A DNA stretch of 64,000 nt from Asanoa hainanensis (lineage in GTDB: Bacteria > Actinomycetota > Actinomycetes > Mycobacteriales > Micromonosporaceae), in contig NZ_FZPH01000002.1 in the NCBI RefSeq assembly GCF_900188485.1, positions 124,001 through 188,000 on the forward strand. The letters are read 5' to 3'. This document shows, piece by piece, positions 29,866-37,937 of this stretch. The position numbers and the translations under genes were made by a program. Positions within the stretch are counted from its first letter, which is position 1, and each line of letters begins with the position of its first letter. The notes beneath the pieces were generated by a model. That model was not told the origin of the DNA, ran no database searches, and was given only the letters and a program-made list of their open reading frames with translations.

Positions 29866-30837
29866 GTGATTCGGGAAGAATCTCCCTCTGTGACCCCTGC
29901 GCTCGAGCCTGTCCGCCGCATCGCCGCTTACGCCGTCTGCACCGACGGCAGCGGTCGTGTGCTGTTGGTCCGGGCGTCGACGCGGTCCGGCACCCCGGGT
30001 GCCTGGTCCCTGCCCGGCGGCGCTGTCGACCATGGCGAGGACCCCAACCACACGGTCGTCCGCGAGAGCGCCGCCGAGACCGGCCTGTCGATCACCGTGA
30101 CCGGCCTGCACGACGTCCTGGCCGACATGCGCGCGCTGCCGCACCGCGGCGTCACCATCCACACCGACCGCCTCGTCTACGCGGCGTCGGTGCGGGGCGG
30201 CACCCTGGTCGACCGGGTCGGCCAGCCGACGGACCTCGCCCGCTGGCACACGCTCGACGAGGCCAAGGGCCTGCCGCTGCGCCCGTTCACGGCCAACGCG
30301 CTCGGCCTGCCGCCCGGCTCGATCGACCTGCGCCCCGACGAGACACCCGACTTCCCGTCGTTCTACGCCGCTCCCGGCCCCGACGGCCTGCACCGCGCTC
30401 AGCGCTTCGCCGCGTACGCGGTCGCCACCGACCCCGACGGCCGGGTGCTGCTGACCCGGGTCGCGGCCGGCTACCCCGGCGCGGGCTGCTGGCACCTGCC
30501 GGGCGGCGGCACCGACTTCGGCGAGCAGCCCGGTGCGGCCCTGCTCCGCGAGCTCGTCGAGGAGACCGGCCAGTCCGGCCGCCTCGTCTCGCTGCTCGGC
30601 GTGGCCAGCCACCGCGACGCGGCCTCGCTCGGCCCCGAGGGCTACCCGATCGACTGGCACGGCGTCCGGGCCTTCTACCGGGTCGCCGTCGACAGCCCGG
30701 TCGCCGCGCGCGTTGCCGACGTCGGCGGCTCGACCGACGCCGCCCGCTGGTTCCCGGCCGACGAGCTCCGCGACCTACCTCCGGAGGCGACCACCGAGGT
30801 CACGGCCGAGGCCGTTCGGGCCGCGTTCCCCCAGTAA
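29866..30837 (+). CDS. Double-Nudix hydrolase 1
   Basis: The GTG at 29866, with GGAGG 6 bases upstream, gives 323 residues with two Nudix domains. In domain 1 (about 14-140) the box GAVDHGE...RESAAETG has Ala where the first Glu of the catalytic EE pair belongs, suggesting weak or altered hydrolysis. Domain 2 (about 165-310) has an intact box GGTDFGE...RELVEETG. The substrate, some nucleoside diphosphate derivative, is unknown. The next gene is a paralogue. Confidence 0.88.
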   Translation: MIREESPSVTPALEPVRRIAAYAVCTDGSGRVLLVRASTRSGTPGAWSLPGGAVDHGEDPNHTVVRESAAETGLSITVTGLHDVLADMRALPHRGVTIHTDRLVYAASVRGGTLVDRVGQPTDLARWHTLDEAKGLPLRPFTANALGLPPGSIDLRPDETPDFPSFYAAPGPDGLHRAQRFAAYAVATDPDGRVLLTRVAAGYPGAGCWHLPGGGTDFGEQPGAALLRELVEETGQSGRLVSLLGVASHRDAASLGPEGYPIDWHGVRAFYRVAVDSPVAARVADVGGSTDAARWFPADELRDLPPEATTEVTAEAVRAAFPQ

Positions 30838-30882
30838 GCCGGGTCGGGCAGCCGCCGGCTACCGGCCAGTAAGATCAACCCG

Positions 30883-31791
30883 ATGGAGCGACGGCGACGA
30901 ATCGGGGCGTACGGGCTGTGCCGGGACGGCGATCGGGTGCTGCTCGCCCGTTCGTCCGACAAGTCCGACTTCCCCGGGGTCTGGCAGATCCCCGGCGGCG
31001 GCCTCGAACACGGTGAGGCGCCCGCGCACGCCCTGGTCCGGGAGTACCGCGAGGAGACCGGCCTGGAGATCGAGATCGGCCGCCCGCTGACCGCGCTCGC
31101 GTCCGTGCGCGAGCTCCGCGACATCGACGTCGTCTGGCATTACGACCTGATCGTGTACGAGGTAACGGTGCTGCGCGGCACCCTACGGAGCGAGGCGGCC
31201 GGCACCAGCGACGACGTCGCGTGGGTCGACCAGCGCGACCTGGCCGACCTGCGGCTGATGCCGTTCACCGCCGAGCTGCTCGGCCAGCCCGTCGTTCCCC
31301 TGGACTTCGTGGCACCGCACCCCCTCGGGCGCCGTCGGCCGCCACCGCCGCTCCGGACCGACCGGGGCCAGCGGTTCGCCGCCTACGGCCTGGTCACCTC
31401 GCCGCGCGGCGTACTCCTGACGAAGATCTCCGAAGGGTTTCCCGGTGCCGGCAAGTGGCACCTGCCCGGCGGCGGCACCGACTTCGGCGAGCAGCCGGCG
31501 GCCGGCCTGCTGCGGGAGCTCGCGGAGGAGTCCGGCCAGGTGGGTGAGGTCGTGGAGCTGCTCGGGGTGTCCGACCGCCACAACCCGCGGGCGATCGGCC
31601 CGGAGCCGCATCCGATGGACTGGCACGCGGTGCGGGTGATCTACCGCGTGGCGGTCCCGGTGCCCACCGAGCCCCGGGTCGCCGAGGTGGGCGGATCGAC
31701 GGTCGACGCGGCCTGGTTCACCCGCGACGAGCTTCGCGGGCTGACGCTCACCGATGTCGCCGCCACCGCTACCGAGGCTTGGGCCGCCTGA
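30883..31791 (+). CDS. Double-Nudix hydrolase 2
   Basis: The 302-residue protein again has two Nudix domains, both with full boxes (GGLEHGE...REYREETG and GGTDFGE...RELAEESG). Its second half shares long runs with the upstream gene (GAGKWHLPGGGTDFGEQP versus GAGCWHLPGGGTDFGEQP), so the pair arose by duplication. It begins 45 bases after the first gene and may be co-transcribed. Confidence 0.88.
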   Translation: MERRRRIGAYGLCRDGDRVLLARSSDKSDFPGVWQIPGGGLEHGEAPAHALVREYREETGLEIEIGRPLTALASVRELRDIDVVWHYDLIVYEVTVLRGTLRSEAAGTSDDVAWVDQRDLADLRLMPFTAELLGQPVVPLDFVAPHPLGRRRPPPPLRTDRGQRFAAYGLVTSPRGVLLTKISEGFPGAGKWHLPGGGTDFGEQPAAGLLRELAEESGQVGEVVELLGVSDRHNPRAIGPEPHPMDWHAVRVIYRVAVPVPTEPRVAEVGGSTVDAAWFTRDELRGLTLTDVAATATEAWAA

Positions 31792-32037
31792 GCTGCCCGA
31801 ACGCCCACAAATCACCAATGTGGCCGCCTAGGGCCTATAATCGATGGTTGGGCCAAGAGCTCGTACCGTCGGCTATGCCGCATAAATGAAAACTGTCGCG
31901 TTCGTGCCTGGTTCATCCGATAGAACCGTGTACGAGTCTCGCCAACCAGCCCCATCTGTGCGATGGTGTAAACCGCAAGATCGGGCGGTTGTTCGATCTG
32001 GCGGCGGAGAGATCCGATCCTGGACCTGGAGGACCAC
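31792..32037. other. Intergenic region upstream of pssA
   Basis: This stretch is less GC-rich than its surroundings. It holds a perfect TATAAT (31836-31841) without a recognisable -35, and GGTTC-N8-GAACC around 31909-31926. I see no tRNA cloverleaf and no convincing ORF. It probably carries the pssA promoter and leader. Confidence 0.45.
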
Positions 32038-33009
32038 GTGCCGAGAGCCCCTTGGCGTCGGCGTATCAGCACTGATAGTCCGCGCCTAGCTTTCGACAGC
32101 CCGCGCCCCGGCGGTCGCCGGTGGTACGGCCTGCGTCGCGGGGGCAGCACCCTCGCCCGGCAGGTCCTGCGCGTGCGGGTCGGGCGGCGTTCCCGGGTCG
32201 CGGTGGTGCACCCGGACAGTCACTCCATCGACCCGCTGGCGGTCCGCGAGATCCAGGCGATCGCACCCGTCAGCCCCGCCGTCGGTCCGAGCGAGCCCGC
32301 TCCCGCCGTCGGCATGTCGATCCCGCTGCTGCCGGGTGAGCGCACGCTGGCCCGGCGCGCGAAGTTCGCCCTGGTCAACAGCTGCACGCTGGCGAGCCTC
32401 GGGCTCGGCCTGCTGGCCATCTTCCTGGCGATGCAGGGCGACGTCCGCATCGCCGCGATCTGCCTCGTCGCCTGCGTCGTCTTCGACGGTCTCGACGGCC
32501 TGCTCGCCCGCCGCCTCGGCGTGGCCAGCCCGTTCGGTGCCCAGATGGACTCGCTGGCCGACATGTGCTCGTTCGGCCTCGCCGCGCCCGTCGTGGTCTA
32601 CGCGTCGCTGGCCGGCACGGTCTCCACCGCCGCGGCCGCGGTCGCCTGTGCGCTGGTCGCCGGCTGCGCCGCGATCCGGCTCGCCCGCTTCAACGTCTCG
32701 CCCAAGGACGGCCGCTTCTTCTGCGGGGTGCCAACCACGATGGCCGCGGCGGTGCTCGCGCTGGCGGTCCTGATCGGCCTGCCGGTTTCCGGCACGCTGG
32801 TCGTGGCCGGCGTGGCCATCCTGGCCTTCACGATGGTCTCCAGCTTCCCGTACGCCAAGCTCGCCCGGCTGGTGAAGCTGCCCCCGTGGCTGCTGCTGGT
32901 CCCGGTGGTCGGCGGCCTGCTCGACATCCGCGCGACGTTCTTCGCGATCGTCATCGCCTACCTCGCGAGCGGCCCGCTGCTCTGGCTCCGCCAGCGCCGC
33001 ACGGCCTGA
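32038..33009 (+). CDS. pssA: CDP-diacylglycerol-serine O-phosphatidyltransferase-like enzyme
   Basis: The GTG at 32038 follows GGAGGA and gives 323 residues. A basic, poorly conserved N-terminal stretch of about 105 residues precedes the membrane domain. The CDP-alcohol phosphotransferase motif D-G-x2-A-R-x8-G-x3-D-x3-D is perfect (DGLLARR...GAQMDSLAD), followed by 6-8 helices. PssA makes phosphatidylserine from CDP-diacylglycerol and serine; psd, encoded 5 kb away on the other strand, would decarboxylate it. Other CDP-alcohol substrates cannot be excluded, but the CGVPTT and LARFN motifs favour PssA. Confidence 0.85.
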   Translation: MPRAPWRRRISTDSPRLAFDSPRPGGRRWYGLRRGGSTLARQVLRVRVGRRSRVAVVHPDSHSIDPLAVREIQAIAPVSPAVGPSEPAPAVGMSIPLLPGERTLARRAKFALVNSCTLASLGLGLLAIFLAMQGDVRIAAICLVACVVFDGLDGLLARRLGVASPFGAQMDSLADMCSFGLAAPVVVYASLAGTVSTAAAAVACALVAGCAAIRLARFNVSPKDGRFFCGVPTTMAAAVLALAVLIGLPVSGTLVVAGVAILAFTMVSSFPYAKLARLVKLPPWLLLVPVVGGLLDIRATFFAIVIAYLASGPLLWLRQRRTA

Positions 33010-33015
33010 TCGCAC

Positions 33016-33050
33016 GAAAGCCCCCGCCGGTCACCGGCGGGGGCCTTCTT
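33016..33050. terminator. Terminator between pssA and the TetR gene
   Basis: An 11-bp perfect stem (GCCCCCGCCGG / CCGGCGGGGGC) with TCA loop has CTTCTTTCT on one side and GAAAG on the other, so it can serve both convergent genes. Confidence 0.85.
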
Positions 33051-33052
33051 TC

Positions 33053-33673
33053 TCATCGGGTACGCGCGTGCGCCTCCAGCCCGTCGACCAGCAGCGCGAT
33101 GCCGAAGTCGAACGCGGATGGCTCGGGTGCCTGGTCGGCCGGGTTCTCGTGGTCCAGGGAGTGCCGCTCGGCCACCGCGCCCAGGCTGTCGGCCTGCATG
33201 CGCTGCTGGCGGTGGAAGGCGTGGCCGACGACGAAGTGCACCATCGTCTCGGCGGCCAGGGCGACCGTCCGGTCGTCGAACCCACCGCCGCCTAGCGCCA
33301 CCGTCAGCCGCCGCTGCAGGTCCTCCGCGCCCAGACCGAGCGCCAGCGTGCTCGACACCACCTCGGCGCCGTCCTTGAAGGCCAGGAGCGCGTCGTGCAG
33401 CGCGGCGGCCTCGGCCCGCACCGCGGCCCGCCAGTCGTCCCCGGTGGCCCCGACGGCGCGGGCCCCCGCGATGATCCGGTCGGAGACCGCGGCCAGCAGC
33501 GACTGCTTGTTGGGGAAGTGCCAGTAGAGCGCGCTGGGCGCGACGCCGAGCGTGGTCGCCAGGTGCCGCATGGTCAGGTCGGGCAGGCCCTGCTGGTCAA
33601 GAATCCCGAGGGCCGCGCTCACGACGTCGTCGCGGCTGTTGCGGACATACCCGGCGCTATCCGATCTCGGCAT
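33053..33673 (-). CDS. bioQ: TetR-family repressor, probable BioQ
   Basis: The ATG at 33673 gives 206 residues. The HTH (LTMRHLATTLGVAPSALYWHFPNKQSLLAAVSDRI) is a classic TetR recognition unit; the C-terminal ligand domain follows the TetR_C pattern (TMVHFVVGHAF). It is divergent from bioY, and three 13-bp palindromes lie between the two genes. In corynebacteria and mycobacteria, BioQ is a TetR repressor of biotin genes with operators of the TGAAC-N3-GTTCA kind, which the palindromes here match. Identification as BioQ rests on this context. Confidence 0.8.
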   Translation of the reverse strand: MPRSDSAGYVRNSRDDVVSAALGILDQQGLPDLTMRHLATTLGVAPSALYWHFPNKQSLLAAVSDRIIAGARAVGATGDDWRAAVRAEAAALHDALLAFKDGAEVVSSTLALGLGAEDLQRRLTVALGGGGFDDRTVALAAETMVHFVVGHAFHRQQRMQADSLGAVAERHSLDHENPADQAPEPSAFDFGIALLVDGLEAHARTR

Positions 33674-33686
33674 CTCACCACTATAG

Positions 33687-33729
33687 TGAACGCCGTTCAG
33701 GAGAACGGTGTTCAGGTGAACGGCGTTCA
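33687..33729. promoter_or_regulatory. Triple palindromic operator of the bioQ/bioY region
   Basis: Three 13-bp inverted repeats, TGAACGCCGTTCA (33687-33699), AGAACGGTGTTCA (33702-33714) and TGAACGGCGTTCA (33717-33729), have centres at 33693, 33708 and 33723, exactly 15 bp apart. The last ends 13 bases before the bioY start. A palindromic ACTATAGT at 33681-33688 could supply a -10 box for either direction. Confidence 0.8.
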
Positions 33730-33742
33730 AGAGGGGGAGTCG

Positions 33743-34330
33743 ATGGACGGATCTCGCAGGTTCGAGACGCGCGACATGACGAGGATCGTGGCCTTCGCCG
33801 CCATCCTGGCGGTGCTGGGTATCCCGGGCGCGATACCCATCGGCGGCTCCGTGCCGATCACCGCGCAGACCCTCGGCGTCATGCTCGCCGGCGCGGTGCT
33901 GGGCGCGTGGCGCGGTGCGGCCGCCGTGGTCATCTTCCTGGTGCTGGTCCTGGCCGGCCTGCCGCTGCTGTCCGGCGGCCGGGGCGGCGCGGGCGTGTTC
34001 GCGGGCCCGTCCGCCGGCTACCTGATCGGCTGGATCTTCGGTGCCTTCGTGGTCGGCGCGATCGTCCGCGTCGGCGGCCGCCCGCCGGTGTGGTGGCGGA
34101 CAGCGGTCGGCTGCTTCGTCGGTGGCGCGCTGGTCGTCTACGCGATCGGCATCCCGGTGCAGTCGGCGGTCACGGGGCTCGGGTTGTGGGAGACCATCAC
34201 CACCAGCGCCGCCTTCCTGCCCGGCGACCTGCTCAAGGTGGTCGCCGCCACGGTCATCACGATGGCCCTCTGGCGGGCCTACCCCCGCGCGTTCGGCAAC
34301 CCGACCCGGCTCCGGCGCGCCGCTTCGTGA
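33743..34330 (+). CDS. bioY: Biotin ECF transporter S component BioY
   Basis: The ATG at 33743 follows AGGGGG and gives 195 residues with about six membrane helices. GPSAGYLIGW and the N-terminal VPITAQTLGVMLAGAVLG stretch are BioY hallmarks. BioY binds biotin with high affinity and uses the BioM-BioN energising unit encoded at the end of the same operon. Its stop overlaps the next start (GTGA). Confidence 0.93.
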   Translation: MDGSRRFETRDMTRIVAFAAILAVLGIPGAIPIGGSVPITAQTLGVMLAGAVLGAWRGAAAVVIFLVLVLAGLPLLSGGRGGAGVFAGPSAGYLIGWIFGAFVVGAIVRVGGRPPVWWRTAVGCFVGGALVVYAIGIPVQSAVTGLGLWETITTSAAFLPGDLLKVVAATVITMALWRAYPRAFGNPTRLRRAAS

Positions 34331-35547
34331 CCGCTCTGCTCTGCGGTGACACCGCCCTGTCGGCCACCGAGCTCAGCGCCCGGATCGCCGCCGCGGCGAA
34401 GCACCACCGGCCCGGCCGGGCGGTCCCGATCCGCGACCCCGACCGGGTCAACGCCCTGGTCAGCGCGCTCGCCGTGCACGACGCGGGCGGTGTGCCGCTG
34501 GTCGGCGACGACCGCTGGGACGCCACCTACTGGGCCGGCCTGCGCCGCCGGGTCGAGTCGGCACCAACCGTGCCGGGCCCGGGCTGGGGCACGTTCACGT
34601 CGGGCAGCACCGGGGCGCCGCGCATGATCGTGCGTACCGCCGCGTCCTGGGCGGCCTCGTTCCCGGCCGTCGAACGGCTGGTCGGGCTCACCGCCGACGA
34701 CGTCGTCTACCTGCCGTCGCCGCTGGTCTCCTCGGTGACCATGTTCTCCGTCGCGCACGCCCGCGCGCTCGGTGCCACCGTCCGGCTGCCCCGCGCGCAC
34801 ACCGTCTCGGCCGCCGACCTGGCCCACGCGACCGTGCTGCACGGCACCCCGTACGCGCTGCGCGACGTCCTCGAGACAGGTGCCCCGCACCGGCTCCGGG
34901 TCGCGTTGACCGGCGGCGCGCGGCTCGACCCGGACCTGCGCGCCCGGGCGGAGGCGGCCGGGATCCGGGTGGTCAGCTACTACGGCGCCGCCGAGCTGTC
35001 GTTCGTCGCGGCCGACCCCGACGGCCAGGGGCTGCGCCCGTTCGAGGGCGTCGAGCTCCGGGTCGACGACGGGGTGCTGTGGGTCCGGTCGCGTTACTTC
35101 GCCACCGGCTACCTCGGCGGGGTCGACGGTCCGTTCCGCCGCGACGACGACGGCTGGGGCACGGTGGGCGACCTGGCCGACCTCGACGGCAGCCTGAGGC
35201 TGCGTGGGCGCAGTGACGGCGCCATCCTGACCGCCGCCGCGACCGTGGTCCCCGAAGACGTCGAGGCGGCGCTGCTCGGCATCGACGGGATCGCCGACGC
35301 GGTGGTCTTCGCCCTGCCTCACGAGCGGGCCGGCGAGCTGGTCGCCGCGCTGATCGAGACCGAGCCCGGCCGACGGCCGCCCACGGCGGCCGAGCTGCGC
35401 AGCCAGGCCGGCACGCTGTTGACCGGCACCCACCGGCCGCGGCGCTGGTTCTGGACCGACAAGCTGCCCCGGACGGCCACCGGGAAACCGGCCCGCGAGC
35501 AGATCCGGCACGCGGCGATCGAAGGACGGATGACCCGCATTGGTTGA
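34327..35547 (+). CDS. Short adenylate-forming enzyme (acyl-CoA ligase-like) in biotin operon
   Basis: The 406-residue protein starts at a GTG overlapping bioY. It has ANL-family motifs: phosphate loop TFTSGSTGAPRM, YYGAAELSFV, hinge region VGDLADLDGSLRLRGRSDG, and the C-terminal LPRTATGKPAR with catalytic Lys. It is about 100 residues shorter than most ligases, mainly in the N-terminal domain. B. subtilis YhfT, a ligase-like protein in a biotin-regulated bioY operon, is the nearest functional parallel I know. It probably activates a biotin precursor such as pimelate, or a related acid; this is inference. Confidence 0.78.
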   Translation: MTALLCGDTALSATELSARIAAAAKHHRPGRAVPIRDPDRVNALVSALAVHDAGGVPLVGDDRWDATYWAGLRRRVESAPTVPGPGWGTFTSGSTGAPRMIVRTAASWAASFPAVERLVGLTADDVVYLPSPLVSSVTMFSVAHARALGATVRLPRAHTVSAADLAHATVLHGTPYALRDVLETGAPHRLRVALTGGARLDPDLRARAEAAGIRVVSYYGAAELSFVAADPDGQGLRPFEGVELRVDDGVLWVRSRYFATGYLGGVDGPFRRDDDGWGTVGDLADLDGSLRLRGRSDGAILTAAATVVPEDVEAALLGIDGIADAVVFALPHERAGELVAALIETEPGRRPPTAAELRSQAGTLLTGTHRPRRWFWTDKLPRTATGKPAREQIRHAAIEGRMTRIG

Positions 35548-36649
35548 CCCGAACACGCCGGTCGTGGTGGCCGCGCGGCGCACACCGATCGCACCCAAGG
35601 GCGGTGCGCTGGCCCGGCTGACCGCCGCCGAGCTGGCCGCGCCGGTGGTCCGGGCCTGTGTGGACGAGGTGGTAGCCGAGGTGGGCGATGTCGTGCTGGG
35701 CAACTGCGTGGGTCCCGGTGGCAACGTCGCGCGGGTCGCCGCACTGGCGGCCGGACTCGACGTGTCCGTGCCGGGGATGACCGTCGACCGGCAGTGCGGC
35801 AGCGGCCTCGCGGCGATCATCACCGCCGCCGAGGCGATCCGGGCCGGCGACGGCCGGCTGCGCATCGCCGGCGGCGTGGAGAGCTGCTCCACGGCGCCGG
35901 TCCGGATCGCGGCCGGCGTCGCCTACGACCGGGCACCGTTCGCGCCGCCGGGGCACCCGGACCCCGACATGGTCCGGGCCGCGCAGGACCTCGCGGTGCT
36001 CGACGGCATCGACCGTGACCGCCAGGACGCGTACGCCGCCCGGAGCCACCGCCGCGCGGTGCTGACCCGGAGCCGGGGCGGCTTCGACGCGGAGCTTGTA
36101 CCGCTGGCCGGCGTGACCACCGACGCCGGTCCACGCGAACGCGTGCCGACGATGCTCGACCGGTTCCCACCGCTGTTCCCGGACATCGGCGGCACCCTCA
36201 CCGCCGGCAACTCCTGCCGGGACAGCGACGGGGCCGCGGCGGTCGCGCTCGCACCCGCCGGCGCCGGCCTGGCTGTCGTCGCGACGGCCACCGTGGGCTG
36301 CGATCCCGCGCTGCCCGGCCTCGGCCCGGTCCCGGCGGTCGAGCGCGTCCTGGCGACCGCCGGTGTCACGCTCGCCGACGTCGCGGCCATCGAGATCGTG
36401 GAGGCCTTCGCCGGGCAGGTGCTGGCCGTGCTCACCCGGCTCGGTCTGGGTGACGAGGACGAGCGGGTCTGCGCCGACGGCGGCGCGCTGGCGCTCGGCC
36501 ACCCGTACGGTGCCAGCGGTGCGGTCAGCGTGGTCCGCCTGTTCAGCCGCCTCGTCCGATCCGGCGCACCGGCCGGCACGCTCGGCCTGGCCACGGCGGC
36601 GATCGGCGGCGGACTTGGCGTGGCGGCGCTGTTCGAGGTCGTCCGGTGA
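35540..36649 (+). CDS. Thiolase-like protein in biotin operon, lacking second catalytic Cys
   Basis: The TTG at 35540 gives 369 residues overlapping the ligase by 8 bases. Thiolase features are clear: VVVAARRTPI start, nucleophile Cys86 (DRQCGSGLAA) and GHP with His321. The NEAFA loop reads VEAFA (Val287), and the terminal C-x-G-G-G-x-G motif has Ala354 in place of the second catalytic Cys. Claisen condensation or thiolysis by the standard mechanism is therefore doubtful; simple acyl transfer from Cys86 remains possible. YhfS of B. subtilis is the positional counterpart. Confidence 0.8.
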   Translation: MVDPNTPVVVAARRTPIAPKGGALARLTAAELAAPVVRACVDEVVAEVGDVVLGNCVGPGGNVARVAALAAGLDVSVPGMTVDRQCGSGLAAIITAAEAIRAGDGRLRIAGGVESCSTAPVRIAAGVAYDRAPFAPPGHPDPDMVRAAQDLAVLDGIDRDRQDAYAARSHRRAVLTRSRGGFDAELVPLAGVTTDAGPRERVPTMLDRFPPLFPDIGGTLTAGNSCRDSDGAAAVALAPAGAGLAVVATATVGCDPALPGLGPVPAVERVLATAGVTLADVAAIEIVEAFAGQVLAVLTRLGLGDEDERVCADGGALALGHPYGASGAVSVVRLFSRLVRSGAPAGTLGLATAAIGGGLGVAALFEVVR

Positions 36650-37335
36650 CCGAGCTCGAGCTGTCCGCCGTCACGGTCGAGTTCCCGGGCCGGACCGCGC
36701 TGCGGGACGTGACGCTGCGCCTGCACCAGCGCCGGATCGCGGTGATCGGCTCCAACGGGTCGGGCAAGTCCACCTTCGCCCGCACGCTCAACGGCCTGGT
36801 CACCCCGACCACCGGCGAGGTGCGGGTGCACGGCATCGACCCCGTCCGCCAGTCGGGGCAGCTGCGCCGCCGGGTCGGCTTCGTGTTCAGCAACCCCGAC
36901 ACCCAGATCATCATGCCGACGGTCGCCGAGGACGCGGCCTTCTCGCTGCGCGGGCGCGGCCTGTCCCGGGCCGAGGTCCGCGAGCGCGTCGCAGCCGCGC
37001 TGCACCGGGTCGGCCTGTCCGAGTACGCCGACTCGCCGGCACACAGCCTCTCCGGCGGGCAGAAGCAGCTGCTCGCCCTGTGCGCGGTGCTGATCGGCGA
37101 GCCGAGCCTGGTGGTGGCCGACGAGCCGACCGCCTACCTGGACGCGGCCAACAGCCGGCGGATCGCCCGCTTCCTGCTCGACGAGATGCCCCAGCAGCTG
37201 GTGCTGGCCACCCACGACCTGCGGCTGGCGGCGCGCTGCGACATCGCGGTCCGGTTCGAGGACGGCCAGGTGGTCGACCAGGGCGACCCGGCACCGGTCA
37301 TCGCCCGGTACGAGCACGACCAGGACGAGTCGTGA
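36646..37335 (+). CDS. bioM: Biotin ECF transporter ATPase BioM
   Basis: This 229-residue single NBD has Walker A GSNGSGKST, the ECF-type Q-loop FSNPDTQI, signature LSGGQKQLL and Walker B LVVADEPT. It energises uptake with BioN and BioY. The GTG start overlaps the thiolase stop (GTGA), and the end overlaps bioN, so the operon is fully coupled. Confidence 0.9.
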   Translation: MTELELSAVTVEFPGRTALRDVTLRLHQRRIAVIGSNGSGKSTFARTLNGLVTPTTGEVRVHGIDPVRQSGQLRRRVGFVFSNPDTQIIMPTVAEDAAFSLRGRGLSRAEVRERVAAALHRVGLSEYADSPAHSLSGGQKQLLALCAVLIGEPSLVVADEPTAYLDAANSRRIARFLLDEMPQQLVLATHDLRLAARCDIAVRFEDGQVVDQGDPAPVIARYEHDQDES

Positions 37336-37928
37336 TCTCCCTCTATCGCCCCGGTGACAGCCTGCTGCACCGCCTGCCGGCCGGGCCGAAGCTGCTCGTC
37401 GTGATGGCGCTCGCGCTCGGTGTCTCGCTCGCCCCGGCGGACCCCTGGACGCTGACCGGCGCCGCGCTGGCGGTCGCCGCCTGCTACCTGCTGGCGGGAC
37501 TCGGCGCGGTCGAGATCGCCCGGCAGGCGTACAAGCTGCGCTGGTTGGTCCTGGTCATGGTGGTGAGCCAGGTCTTCTTCCTGCCCGCGCTGACCATGGC
37601 GGCCAACGTCGTGCGGGTGGTCGTGGTGATCCTGCTGGCGAACCTGGTCACCCTGACCACCCGCACCGAGCAGGTGGTGGACGCGATCGAACGGGCGCTG
37701 ACGCCGCTGCGGCGGCTGGGTGTCAACCCGAGCCGGGTCGCGCTGATGCTCTCCATGACCATCACCACGATCCCGGTCATCGCCGGTTTCGCCACTCAGA
37801 TCCGGGAGGCACAGCGCGCCCGTGGCGTACCCGCGGCGCCCCTGGCCTTCGTCGTACCCCTATTGATCATGGCGCTGAAGCACTCGGACGACCTGGCCGA
37901 CGCGTTGACGGCCCGCGGGATCGACTAG
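37332..37928 (+). CDS. bioN: Biotin ECF transporter T component BioN
   Basis: The GTG at 37332 overlaps the bioM stop and gives 198 residues with about five helices. The two coupling motifs ARG (REAQRARGV and ALTARGID) that touch the ATPase grooves are present. A short EcfT such as this is typical of dedicated BioN proteins. Confidence 0.9.
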   Translation: MISLYRPGDSLLHRLPAGPKLLVVMALALGVSLAPADPWTLTGAALAVAACYLLAGLGAVEIARQAYKLRWLVLVMVVSQVFFLPALTMAANVVRVVVVILLANLVTLTTRTEQVVDAIERALTPLRRLGVNPSRVALMLSMTITTIPVIAGFATQIREAQRARGVPAAPLAFVVPLLIMALKHSDDLADALTARGID

Positions 37929-37937
37929 GGCTGGGCG

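Noticed and set aside
31812-32150. 112-codon minus-strand frame upstream of pssA
   Set aside because: It runs over the pssA start and has no homologous features; a promoter/leader role for the region is simpler.
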